The translations under genes were made by a program, and so were the position numbers. The notes under the pieces are model-generated. The model was not told the DNA's origin and searched no databases. It saw only the letters and a list, made by a program, of their open reading frames with translations. Shown piece by piece: positions 5,401 to 11,000 of a stretch of 11,000 nucleotides of DNA (position 1 is the stretch's first letter; the number at the start of each line of letters is the position of its first letter). The DNA comes from Euryarchaeota archaeon UBA125. GTDB taxonomy: Archaea; Thermoplasmatota; Poseidoniia; Poseidoniales; Thalassarchaeaceae. Location: the NCBI GenBank assembly GCA_002502625.1, contig DAPV01000052.1:1-11000 (forward strand), given 5' to 3'.

Positions 5401-8127
5401 GATCTGCCTGCAAATGCAATCCCTACTACACATATTTTCTCTATCACAGAAGAAAATCAAACTCATGCCGATCTTAATCTTAGTTTGGAAGTGTTACAAG
5501 AACATAGAGCATCGATCGGCAACCCAAATGATCCCTCAGGCGAATTTACTGAAACAAATATGATTCAAACTGAAACGCCTTATTCTACGATTATTTCCTT
5601 TGAAAATTCAGGTAATGGGGAAGACACATATGCGCTTTATGGAAGTGTTATTGATGATGGAAATCTAACAAATTATGATGAAATAGATATCTCATTCCCT
5701 ATTTCAACTGTCACATTATCCCCTGGTTCTTCTATGACCTTATCAGCCAGCATAGAAGCACCTGCTGGAACACCTGCTAGAATTCCATTTACTATCAAGT
5801 GGGAGATGTTATCTCTTGGAAATACGAGTATCTCTGATTCGATCATTGGAGTCTATGAGGTCCAACAAGATCATCAATGGTCATATGAGATTAGTAATGA
5901 GAACTTTCCTTTCCATCAAGATGGAGAAAATGGAACTCGAATTTTTGGCTTACCTGGTGAAACTCTCAATATTCCAATTCGAGTAATTAATACTGGAAAC
6001 CACGATGATACGTTGAATCTAACTGCCACTTCATCTATATCTCCATTCGGAAATGATCCTGCTTCTCCATGGATAGTTGCAGGCGATGATTCAGAAATAA
6101 TTGATGTTGGGGGAAATCAGACATTAGCCTTGAACGTTACAATTCCCTATGATGCATGGAATGGAACCATCCTTACAATCGACTGGCAAGCAATAGCGGG
6201 AGATTTAGTTAGCATAGATGCCCCATCACATACTATTGAAGTAATTCATACACCTAGTTGGAAAGTGATAGCCTCTGGTGTAGACCTAGATATTTCTCCC
6301 TATGGTGAAATAATTTCCATGACAATTGTTCAAACTGGAAATTTACCAGCTGAACCTTATGTAAACACATACGTTTCAGGAACTATTGGCTGGAATGTAA
6401 GTGTAGAAAATACACCTGGAATATTAGAACCTGGCCAATCCGGAATTTTAGAATTGAACATTACCCCACCTTCTACAGCAATTGCAGGACAAGCAGTTCA
6501 ACTAAACATCATTCTTCGAAATGGTGATGGAAGTGGGTGGTCGACAGCAACTTTCCCAGTCCGTGTTGATGCTTTGAGAAACCACACTTTGGAAGGCGAC
6601 TCAAATTGGCATGTCACTAATGAGGGTGGATTTCCGTTGTTGTGGGTAACAAATGAAGGAAATGCTCCCACTTCAATCAATCTACAAGTTATTGGAGGAG
6701 GAAATGGATGGAACTTATCATACCCTGAAGTTATACATCTTTCAATCGGGGAAACTCGAGGTATTCCAATCAATTTAATCCCACCCAATGATGAGGGACT
6801 TTCACCTCCAACAATTACAGTTCGCACTACTGATGAAGCAGGAATACAACGTGAAAAACAATTGAATCCCATTCGTTCAGAAAGGTCATGGTCGAATTCA
6901 CCAGTCATTGTAGGATTAGAAGGAGATATCTCCACGTTTTCTTTTTACGGTCAACAATCAGGAGATTCACCACGAATTATTGGAGGATCTACACTAATAG
7001 CTGACGGACAAAATTGGTCATATAACATAGAACAGTCGCAAAGCCTTGGAATTAAACTAGGTAACTCTGAACTTTCAGCCATAGTATTCAGCGAATCCCC
7101 TAATTTTAGAACGACATCTTGTACTTCATCAATGAATAATTCAATGATTGAATCTATATGCGTCATCAGTAATGGCAGTGTAGAGATGGCATATACACTA
7201 ATGATTACTGATGATAAAGGATTATTGATACATGTAGAGACTGGAATTGCAGTGGAAGACTCTATTGTAACAATTTTCTCAAATGCTAGTTGGACACCCG
7301 ATGTTGGAACTCGAAGTTATACTGTTACAGTTCATGACAGAAATGGAATAATTATCGAAACATCAACAAAAGAATATGACATTAGAGATACAGATTGGAA
7401 TATTGGTATTTCACAATTTGAAATAAATGGCATAGGGGAAAATCGAAAGATTTCATTAACAACTACTAGGACCAACAAATCAAAAATTGAAAATGTTCGA
7501 TGTACAGTCACTTATTCGTCAGGAGATTGGATGTTAACTCAAGACATAGATATGGGTGGATTGCTAAATCCAACGGTCGAAGTATTGATTCCAAGTTCAA
7601 TCAACGACGGAGATCAGATTACTGCTACTATTGGATGTTCATCACCATGGGAAGTCGATTCTAATTCTGAAGATAATGAAAGAAGTCTAATCGTAAGTGG
7701 TGAAACAGGCCTTGATGCCAACACTCAAAATGCATTAGCTGGAGCTGGAGCAGCATTAGTCATCATTCTAATTCTGTGGGCTATTGGATTCACAAATCCA
7801 GAAGATAAAAAACTCAGAAATAGAAAGAAAGATTCTCGAGAATCTAGAAAAAATTCTCGACAAAAAGCATCTAAATCTGAGACAAATTTTGAATCAGAAC
7901 ATGAAGATGATTCGATTCACTTAGAAGAAAATGAAATCAATGAGCAGAATCATGATGATGAAATTATAGAAATCATTGAAGAAATCGATGAACCTATACA
8001 AGAGGTAAAACCAGTAGTCGTGCAAGATGAATTGAGTCAACGTTTAGAAGGAGTTACTGATCCTTTTGAAAGGAAATTAATCGAATTAGAATATCGCAGA
8101 GAAAAAAGAGCTAGCAGGAGACGATGA
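2404..8127 (+). CDS. Giant membrane-anchored surface protein (FG-GAP propeller, CARDB, tandem Ig-like modules)
   Basis: 1907 residues, GTG start; I do not recognise a named orthologue. Order of parts: positively charged start (K6, R8) and hydrophobic stretch 9-21 (signal peptide or N-anchor, no lipobox). Next comes WGQFGGGPDRRQTPP (from W52), resembling the opening of PQQ/BamB-like propellers, then a Gly/Ala/Asp linker. Six FG-GAP-type Asp-rich turns follow, at about 181, 262, 381, 436, 500 and 552 (e.g. ADIDDDGKPE, ADLDLDGNPE, ADVDGD), as in calcium-binding propellers. A CARDB-like domain spans about 575-690, ending ESRVDNNQQ. Then come seven Ig-like NEW3-type modules (about 690-1500), a less clear region (1500-1775), a transmembrane helix (about 1777-1797, GAALVIILILWAIGF) and a 110-residue charged cytoplasmic tail. 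Roughly 25 N-glycosylation sequons and ten paired cysteines fit an exported protein. The likely role is adhesion, ligand binding or cell-surface architecture. It is translationally coupled to the next gene (ATGA). Confidence 0.9.
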   Translation: MNNTVKARFSVLVIVALILVPWSQIEYEFEAEEKPAISSARDADPWNPEQPWGQFGGGPDRRQTPPAHAADGGAGDGAPSEAETLGSILDPIINWKLSSDPIGTPSLSTVIGNFSQSISSPEGHNEECGGSSLFPVIVQTISVGGNDHSILRIIEGEDAVVAWEEDLGETRPMKAGPIVADIDDDGKPEVIVIFDSQGSLNVQLWTPELECTATGWIASGTHSSQKLWSWDDELLSLEHSQGAYTSGITGDHHPTAQPVVADLDLDGNPEIAIPAISESTNTPVIISLSLPITGAPEENWRAEIESGSHPSDLTFAVLGADSAAVFFTTIENDDGLMWAWRLDGETGASAWSGGSSLGNLDGGASDSPRIRLPGPVVAQLDSDEAPELILTIPTDLGGNGVTDGAEFIAIEATSASEIWSFNARDGYADAPPLILDSDNDGLDDRVCWVTWRSDTTSRDAMVGCHDVSQSSPVQRWYRTLEASSGTPNDEIAVAPPFWMDLDGAGEPEILVPYGRSIFAYDGDEGTSVAISLEWEDDLEVQTRLWSSAALADVDGDALLDIVIGDLVISHAAADIRPFLDGSGIEFNPTYPDPDEMTTITAYVENVGTIATDKDVDVILYADGMEIGRDRIPAMDPVGPTGNGNFGSINVDWSGGLGTHSFSMVIDPMQNLTESRVDNNQQNRSLTIVEPYAISVVSSGGLIRIDPGSSEDIELLVTNTGKNDATWTMQVDSSELPENWTVNPLTSLQNITIDSGEDWTPTLRITAPSDALGSDRGSISLSLTPNESPNSTSSIIIPIEANRTRGISLRGPMGIAQTTGWGIPGSTAHAWLLIENLGNAAETDTGITYGNTAWGNGMTLSSPIGNTITSITLGPGEIKILSVEIAVPSSTPLGDTVSSTVEICIGSGLERECEQVNVDFIASNVVAIPSHHRTVPLQGIEWQIEGIFDSGDQEMEWDLANGGLSIQTDWIISSTGDLEIIGDSLFAQSSTNSFSGSIFLDLPANAIPTTHIFSITEENQTHADLNLSLEVLQEHRASIGNPNDPSGEFTETNMIQTETPYSTIISFENSGNGEDTYALYGSVIDDGNLTNYDEIDISFPISTVTLSPGSSMTLSASIEAPAGTPARIPFTIKWEMLSLGNTSISDSIIGVYEVQQDHQWSYEISNENFPFHQDGENGTRIFGLPGETLNIPIRVINTGNHDDTLNLTATSSISPFGNDPASPWIVAGDDSEIIDVGGNQTLALNVTIPYDAWNGTILTIDWQAIAGDLVSIDAPSHTIEVIHTPSWKVIASGVDLDISPYGEIISMTIVQTGNLPAEPYVNTYVSGTIGWNVSVENTPGILEPGQSGILELNITPPSTAIAGQAVQLNIILRNGDGSGWSTATFPVRVDALRNHTLEGDSNWHVTNEGGFPLLWVTNEGNAPTSINLQVIGGGNGWNLSYPEVIHLSIGETRGIPINLIPPNDEGLSPPTITVRTTDEAGIQREKQLNPIRSERSWSNSPVIVGLEGDISTFSFYGQQSGDSPRIIGGSTLIADGQNWSYNIEQSQSLGIKLGNSELSAIVFSESPNFRTTSCTSSMNNSMIESICVISNGSVEMAYTLMITDDKGLLIHVETGIAVEDSIVTIFSNASWTPDVGTRSYTVTVHDRNGIIIETSTKEYDIRDTDWNIGISQFEINGIGENRKISLTTTRTNKSKIENVRCTVTYSSGDWMLTQDIDMGGLLNPTVEVLIPSSINDGDQITATIGCSSPWEVDSNSEDNERSLIVSGETGLDANTQNALAGAGAALVIILILWAIGFTNPEDKKLRNRKKDSRESRKNSRQKASKSETNFESEHEDDSIHLEENEINEQNHDDEIIEIIEEIDEPIQEVKPVVVQDELSQRLEGVTDPFERKLIELEYRREKRASRRR

Positions 8128-8717
8128 AAATGAATAAAATCTTCATCACTCTAGATCCTATCCTCGACGTTAATCCTATGGCAATGGCAGAATGGTGTGC
8201 ATCTATGCCCAAATCACCTGAAAACGCTCCTGTAGACATATCTATGCGATGGAAACATCATGTTAATGACAACACAGAGATTGATCCTGCGAATTTGTTC
8301 TTTGTCTTAATGATAGATCAAGATTCAGAAGGAAAATTACGAAGACAACTAGATGATACTGGCATTAACAGAGAAGCATTTGGGAGGATACCTGGGGAAT
8401 ATTCTCCAATACAATATATTTGTGAATTTATTATTCCAAATAGTGGTAATAATCGATTGACATTTCTTCTAAATTCACTTTCAAGTAGATTTGAAAATCA
8501 TCCATGTGAAACTGGTAACGGTGGAACTATAATTCGAGGTGCTATTTCGGGTGTAGAAGTCATTGAATTGAAAAAGAATTTACTATCTAAAGAATGGAAA
8601 ATTGACCAAAAAGAGCCATTAGATGGAGGAGTTGCAGAGATTATTCGTTTGTTGCTTCTTCTCTTAAGAAAGGCAGAATCACGCAAATGTGGAGTAATGC
8701 TTAGAGAACACAGATGA
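8124..8717 (+). CDS. Unrecognised soluble protein coupled to the giant surface protein
   Basis: 197 residues; I do not recognise the family. It has no signal peptide or transmembrane segment. The only strongly hydrophobic run, IIRLLLLLLRKAE near the C-terminus (about 174-186), is too short and too flanked by charge to be a clear membrane span and looks more like a buried helix. Visible pieces are an N-terminal strand KIFITLDPILDV, a strand NLFFVLMIDQDSEGKLRRQL, a strand YICEFIIP, and a Gly-rich turn TGNGGTIIRGAISGVEVIEL. This is an alpha/beta cytosolic pattern. The start is ATGA, overlapping the previous stop. A second in-frame ATG at 8130 has better spacing (9 nt) to the GGAG at 8117-8120 and may be the true start. 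It converges on purC with no gap. Its context suggests a cytosolic partner of the surface protein's tail; function unknown. Confidence 0.8.
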   Translation: MKMNKIFITLDPILDVNPMAMAEWCASMPKSPENAPVDISMRWKHHVNDNTEIDPANLFFVLMIDQDSEGKLRRQLDDTGINREAFGRIPGEYSPIQYICEFIIPNSGNNRLTFLLNSLSSRFENHPCETGNGGTIIRGAISGVEVIELKKNLLSKEWKIDQKEPLDGGVAEIIRLLLLLLRKAESRKCGVMLREHR

Positions 8718-9629
8718 TTAGAACGATTTACCAGTTAATCTTTCAAACATTGATGCATATAACTCAGCAGTATCGTCAATTACTGACTGAGGTAATGCAG
8801 GAATTGGTGGTTCATCTGCTCCAGCTGAACGAGCATCATACAATTCCTTATGATGACCCGATTCAATGTAGTGAGATCGGACAAATTCCTTAGACAATTG
8901 TACAACTTCCCCATTCTGATATGCAGGTAAATCCCACCATCTATCTTCGTCAAGAGTTCCGAAGCTATCCACTAAAACAGGTACTCTCCCTGTACCTAAG
9001 GCGAATTCTTTCTTTCCATCGACATGAATCAAACCTCTCTTCGAAACTTCTGTTTCAATTAATCCATCAATCAATAAAACCAGTCGTAAAATTTCATCAA
9101 ATTCATCTTCACGAAGATTAGATATTTGTAAAGCTTCTTCACGGTCTAATAGTCTATCAAATGCTTCAAATTTTGTAGAAACTTCTAGATAAGGAACTGG
9201 GAGTTTTACTCCTTCTTCTAATTCTGTACCTGCAGGAAAACCGAATTCTTCAGCAGATGCATCTCCTCTCTTGTATCTCCTCCACCCTGAGCCTGCCAGA
9301 TGATGTCGACAAATCACTTCTAATGGAACAAACACATTTTCCATATCTTGTGGAATCGCTCCAGGTTCCCTAATAACTTCAAAACGGCGTGCTCTAACTC
9401 TATCGGGAGCAGTCATCTCAATCATATGTGTTTTACAAATCCCTGCATCTTCTACCATTTTCAACCAGTGGCATGATGAACGATTGAGAGATTCTCCTTT
9501 TCTAGGAATTAATGAAGGAATAATCTGATCAAAGACTGATATTTGATCAGTATATCGAAATTCAATAATATCTGGATCTTCTGTACTCCAAACCTGTTTC
9601 ACTTTACCCGAATATAACAACTCGCCCAT
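8718..9629 (-). CDS. purC: Phosphoribosylaminoimidazole-succinocarboxamide synthase (SAICAR synthetase)
   Basis: Purine biosynthesis enzyme joining CAIR and aspartate with ATP to give SAICAR, in the cytoplasm. 303 residues, the length of the longer PurC form. The N-terminus LLYSGKVKQVWS is the ATP-binding start of the family. The first signature is complete at 99-114 (VFVPLEVICRHHLAGS). The second appears as HVDGKKEFALG (202-212), a variant of the usual D-x-K-x-E-F-G. It is followed by VLVDSFGTLDEDRWW (218-232) and KEFVRSHY (248-255). The ATG at 9627-9629 is preceded by AGGGTGG, a partial Shine-Dalgarno match, 4 nt upstream. It lies 85 nt downstream of aIF6 in the same direction and probably has its own promoter in the AT-rich gap. 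No other purine genes are in the window. Confidence 0.96.
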   Translation of the reverse strand: MGELLYSGKVKQVWSTEDPDIIEFRYTDQISVFDQIIPSLIPRKGESLNRSSCHWLKMVEDAGICKTHMIEMTAPDRVRARRFEVIREPGAIPQDMENVFVPLEVICRHHLAGSGWRRYKRGDASAEEFGFPAGTELEEGVKLPVPYLEVSTKFEAFDRLLDREEALQISNLREDEFDEILRLVLLIDGLIETEVSKRGLIHVDGKKEFALGTGRVPVLVDSFGTLDEDRWWDLPAYQNGEVVQLSKEFVRSHYIESGHHKELYDARSAGADEPPIPALPQSVIDDTAELYASMFERLTGKSF

Positions 9630-9686
9630 GTGCCACCCTGTGACAAATCAATCAATGAAGATTCGTGTTGAAATTTTTTGAATCAA

Positions 9687-9714
9687 GTTTTAAAAAAATA
9701 AAATTTTTGAAATT
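9687..9714 (-). promoter_or_regulatory. AT-rich block: T-tract terminator of aIF6 and candidate TATA element of purC
   Basis: Directly after the aIF6 stop the minus strand carries TTTTATTTTTTTA (plus 9691-9703). Oligo-T tracts of this kind are the usual archaeal termination signal. It runs into TTTAAAAC (plus 9687-9694), a reasonable TATA-like element. Placed about 25 nt upstream, it would start purC RNA near 9664 with a leader of about 35 nt that includes the SD. The tracts are seen directly; both functions are inferred. Confidence 0.5.
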
Positions 9715-10380
9715 TTAGATTAAACCAAGAGCATCTTCAATTCTATTCAATTCAGGTCCTGTCGTTCCATCCCCAACTAGCGCAAAACTGTCATTTACAA
9801 CACATCCACTACCTACCTCAGGAGAACCAAAACAAACAGTTCCAACCATGGCTTTGACTCCCAATGTTGATTCAATAATTTCAACCTCTTCAGAAGTAAC
9901 ATCAGGATGAACCAATGCTCCATTTGAATTAGCAACCAATTGACTACCTACGTTGTGCATTCCGGCGACAGTAGTTCTCTGAGCAGGTACCTGTAGAATT
10001 TCTGAAATTGCAGAAACACCATCTTCGGGCACTGAACGACTAACTATTGCACCTTTTTCAGTAGCACATATTAGATTACCAGCGGCATTTACTCCACTCT
10101 CCATAACTACAACAGCTTCAGTATAACTTAGTAAAAGATCAATATCATCCTTAGAGGCTATATCTGCAACTGCTATACCTTTCTTAGTGCCAGCAAGAAG
10201 TGAACCAACCAAGGAAGAACCTCCAATCGAAATCTTAACAGGCTCTAATCCAAAAGCTTCAGCAAATGGATCTAATTCATCTTGAGGGACACCAAATGGG
10301 GCAAACAAAACATCACCAATAGGCGCTAAATGAACGCCAACAAGTGAATGTCCCATGACATCTCCTGTGCTAATGGACAT
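9715..10380 (-). CDS. eif6: Translation initiation factor 6 (aIF6)
   Basis: Ribosome anti-association factor that binds the large subunit near the sarcin-ricin loop and keeps 30S and 50S apart. 221 residues, normal length. The pentein fold's five-fold internal repeat is visible: GGSSLVGSLLAGTKKGIAV (53-71), AAGNLICATEKGAIV (99-113), VGSQLVANSNGALVHPD (144-160), VGSGCVVNDSFALVG (189-203). The end GDGTTGPELNRIEDALGLI is the family hallmark. Two starts compete. The ATG at 10380 gives an N-terminal strand of family length (about 12 residues before VGV) but has only a weak ribosome site. The ATG at 10356 has GGAG 5 nt upstream but would shorten that strand. I keep the longer form. It lies immediately downstream of 5S rRNA on the same strand and upstream of purC. 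Confidence 0.96.
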   Translation of the reverse strand: MSISTGDVMGHSLVGVHLAPIGDVLFAPFGVPQDELDPFAEAFGLEPVKISIGGSSLVGSLLAGTKKGIAVADIASKDDIDLLLSYTEAVVVMESGVNAAGNLICATEKGAIVSRSVPEDGVSAISEILQVPAQRTTVAGMHNVGSQLVANSNGALVHPDVTSEEVEIIESTLGVKAMVGTVCFGSPEVGSGCVVNDSFALVGDGTTGPELNRIEDALGLI

Positions 10381-10428
10381 AGTATCGTTCTCGGCTTCAA
10401 TAAGTCACCTTTGAGGCTACCGCCTATT

Positions 10429-10464
10429 GAAGAAAAAGTGGACCTATTCGAAATGAAAAGGTCC
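10429..10464 (-). terminator. Stem-loop plus T-tract after the 23S-5S rRNA unit
   Basis: On the minus strand GGACCT pairs perfectly with AGGTCC (plus arms 10440-10445 and 10459-10464, 13-nt loop). It is followed three bases later by TTTTTCTT (plus 10430-10437). Position and form fit termination of the rRNA transcript about 55 nt after 5S and before aIF6. The stem could instead be an RNA-processing site. If termination is leaky, aIF6 would be read from the rRNA promoter. Confidence 0.5.
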
Positions 10465-10471
10465 GGAATGC

Positions 10472-10502
10472 GGGGAAGTGATCCCAGCCGCCCGAAGGCG
10501 AC
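10472..10502 (-). other. Structured rRNA trailer: UUCG hairpin followed by a sequence like the 16S 3' end
   Basis: Minus strand, just after 5S. GTCGCC-TTCG-GGCGGC forms a 6-bp stem with the very stable UUCG tetraloop (plus 10487-10502). Partly overlapping its 3' arm, GCGGCTGGGATCACTTCC closely resembles the 16S rRNA 3' end, GCGGCTGGATCACCTCC, with one inserted G and one substitution. GGGA/TCCC (plus 10473-10476/10482-10485) can form a small second stem. The function is unknown; stabilising the 5S precursor end is plausible. Confidence 0.5.
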
Positions 10503-10519
10503 CGAGATCGAATCAAAGA

Positions 10520-10640
10520 ATGTCACAACGACGCAATTTCCCGTGGGCTTTCGCACCACAGTACAGTATACGACGCAGAAGGGCTTGACTTCCGGGTTCG
10601 GTATGGGACCGGGTATACCCCTTCGCTATGGTCGTGAACA
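10520..10640 (-). rRNA. rrf: 5S ribosomal RNA
   Basis: About 121 nt on the minus strand. It starts near TGTTCACGACCATAGCG and contains the conserved loop region GGTCCCATACCGAACCCGG and the block AAGCCC...CTGCG. The terminal helix I is formed by TCACGAC (plus 10631-10637) and GTTGTGA (plus 10523-10529), seven pairs including one G-U. Near the 3' end, CCCACGGGAAATTGCG is the archaeal helix IV/V pattern. The ends are set from helix I plus about three nucleotides on each side and may be off by a few bases. It follows 23S after about 70 nt, so the two are probably co-transcribed. Confidence 0.93.
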
Positions 10641-10709
10641 ATCTTGATTGAATATGATCGGCATATCGCTGTTGAACAGAGGGCTCACACAGGAGCGGTG
10701 TTGGAAAAA

Positions 10710-11000
10710 AGGATGCATACCGGGATGTTAGTGATGCTGGGCTGAACACCTCGTTGCCTCGGTGCTTACACCCGCATTCTATCAATCTCGTCTTTTACGA
10801 GTTCCCTGAGATGCCTCGTCTTTCGGCTGGCTTCGAGCTTAGATGCTTTCAGCTCTTATCCATTGGAGTGTGGCTACCCAGCATTGCCCTGCCGGACAAC
10901 TGGTAAACTAGTGACTCCGAGCCATCGTTCCTCTCGTACTAAACGGCCCTTCCGATCAGGCATCACGCCACAACCGCCAAGCAACAAACCTGTCTCACGA
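10710..11000 (-). rRNA. rrl: 23S ribosomal RNA, 3' part (continues past the window)
   Basis: The minus strand shows the conserved end of 23S rRNA: GTGAGACAGGTTTG, the sarcin-ricin loop AGTACGAGAGGAAC (plus 10927-10940), GCTGAAAGCATCTAAGC (domain VI) and GGGTGTAAGCACCGAGGC. About the last 290 nt are present; the 5' part lies right of the window. The exact 3' end cannot be fixed because its partner strand in helix 1 is not visible. I place it before the T6 run at plus 10705-10710. No 16S rRNA is in the window, so linkage cannot be judged. Confidence 0.95.

Noticed and set aside
10348..10785. Open frames of 99 (+) and 90 (-) residues over the rRNA end
   Set aside because: They coincide with 5S rRNA, its trailer and the 23S end; the sequence is explained by RNA genes.
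1..11000. CRISPR array, insertion sequence, integrase or toxin-antitoxin pair
   Set aside because: No direct-repeat array, transposase-like frame, terminal inverted repeats or small paired toxin genes are visible; all larger frames are accounted for.

Overview
The window looks like a piece of a moderately AT-rich euryarchaeal genome. My best guess is a marine Thermoplasmatota lineage (Poseidoniales, 'Marine Group II'). The archaeal assignment is firm: archaeal RNA polymerase subunit Rpo7 (RpoE'), Spt4 (RpoE''), ribosomal proteins S24e and S27ae, and initiation factor aIF6 all occur here with 23S and 5S rRNA. The Poseidoniales guess rests on overall character: compact gene packing, and a giant exported protein with FG-GAP, CARDB and NEW3-type modules beside housekeeping genes. 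It is an inference.

Layout. (i) Positions 1-806, + strand: the 3' part of an unrecognised protein that looks like a beta-propeller; its start lies left of the window. (ii) Positions 808-2144, - strand: a tightly coupled information-processing operon transcribed rpoE1 (rpo7) > spt4 > rps24e > rps27ae. Its end abuts the end of gene (i). (iii) Positions 2145-2403: a divergent intergenic region with the Shine-Dalgarno sites of both neighbours and competing hairpins in the rpoE1 leader. (iv) Positions 2404-8127, + strand: a 1907-residue surface protein with an N-terminal hydrophobic segment, an FG-GAP/PQQ-like propeller, a CARDB domain, seven tandem Ig-like modules with a period of about 116 residues, one transmembrane segment and a charged cytoplasmic tail. 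(v) Positions 8124-8717, + strand: an unrecognised soluble protein overlapping (iv) by an ATGA junction. (vi) Positions 8718-10380, - strand: purC and, upstream of it, the aIF6 gene. (vii) Positions about 10429-11000, - strand: the 3' end of 23S rRNA, then 5S rRNA, then a hairpin-rich trailer ending in a terminator-like stem and T-tract just before aIF6.

How the parts fit. Both flanks are translation and transcription machinery. The aIF6 gene sits directly downstream of the rRNA whose large subunit its product binds. Between the flanks lies the accessory part: a large membrane-anchored surface protein co-expressed with a small cytosolic protein of unknown function. This pair is the most likely place for undescribed biology. 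I see no CRISPR array, insertion sequence, integrase, tRNA gene or attachment site.
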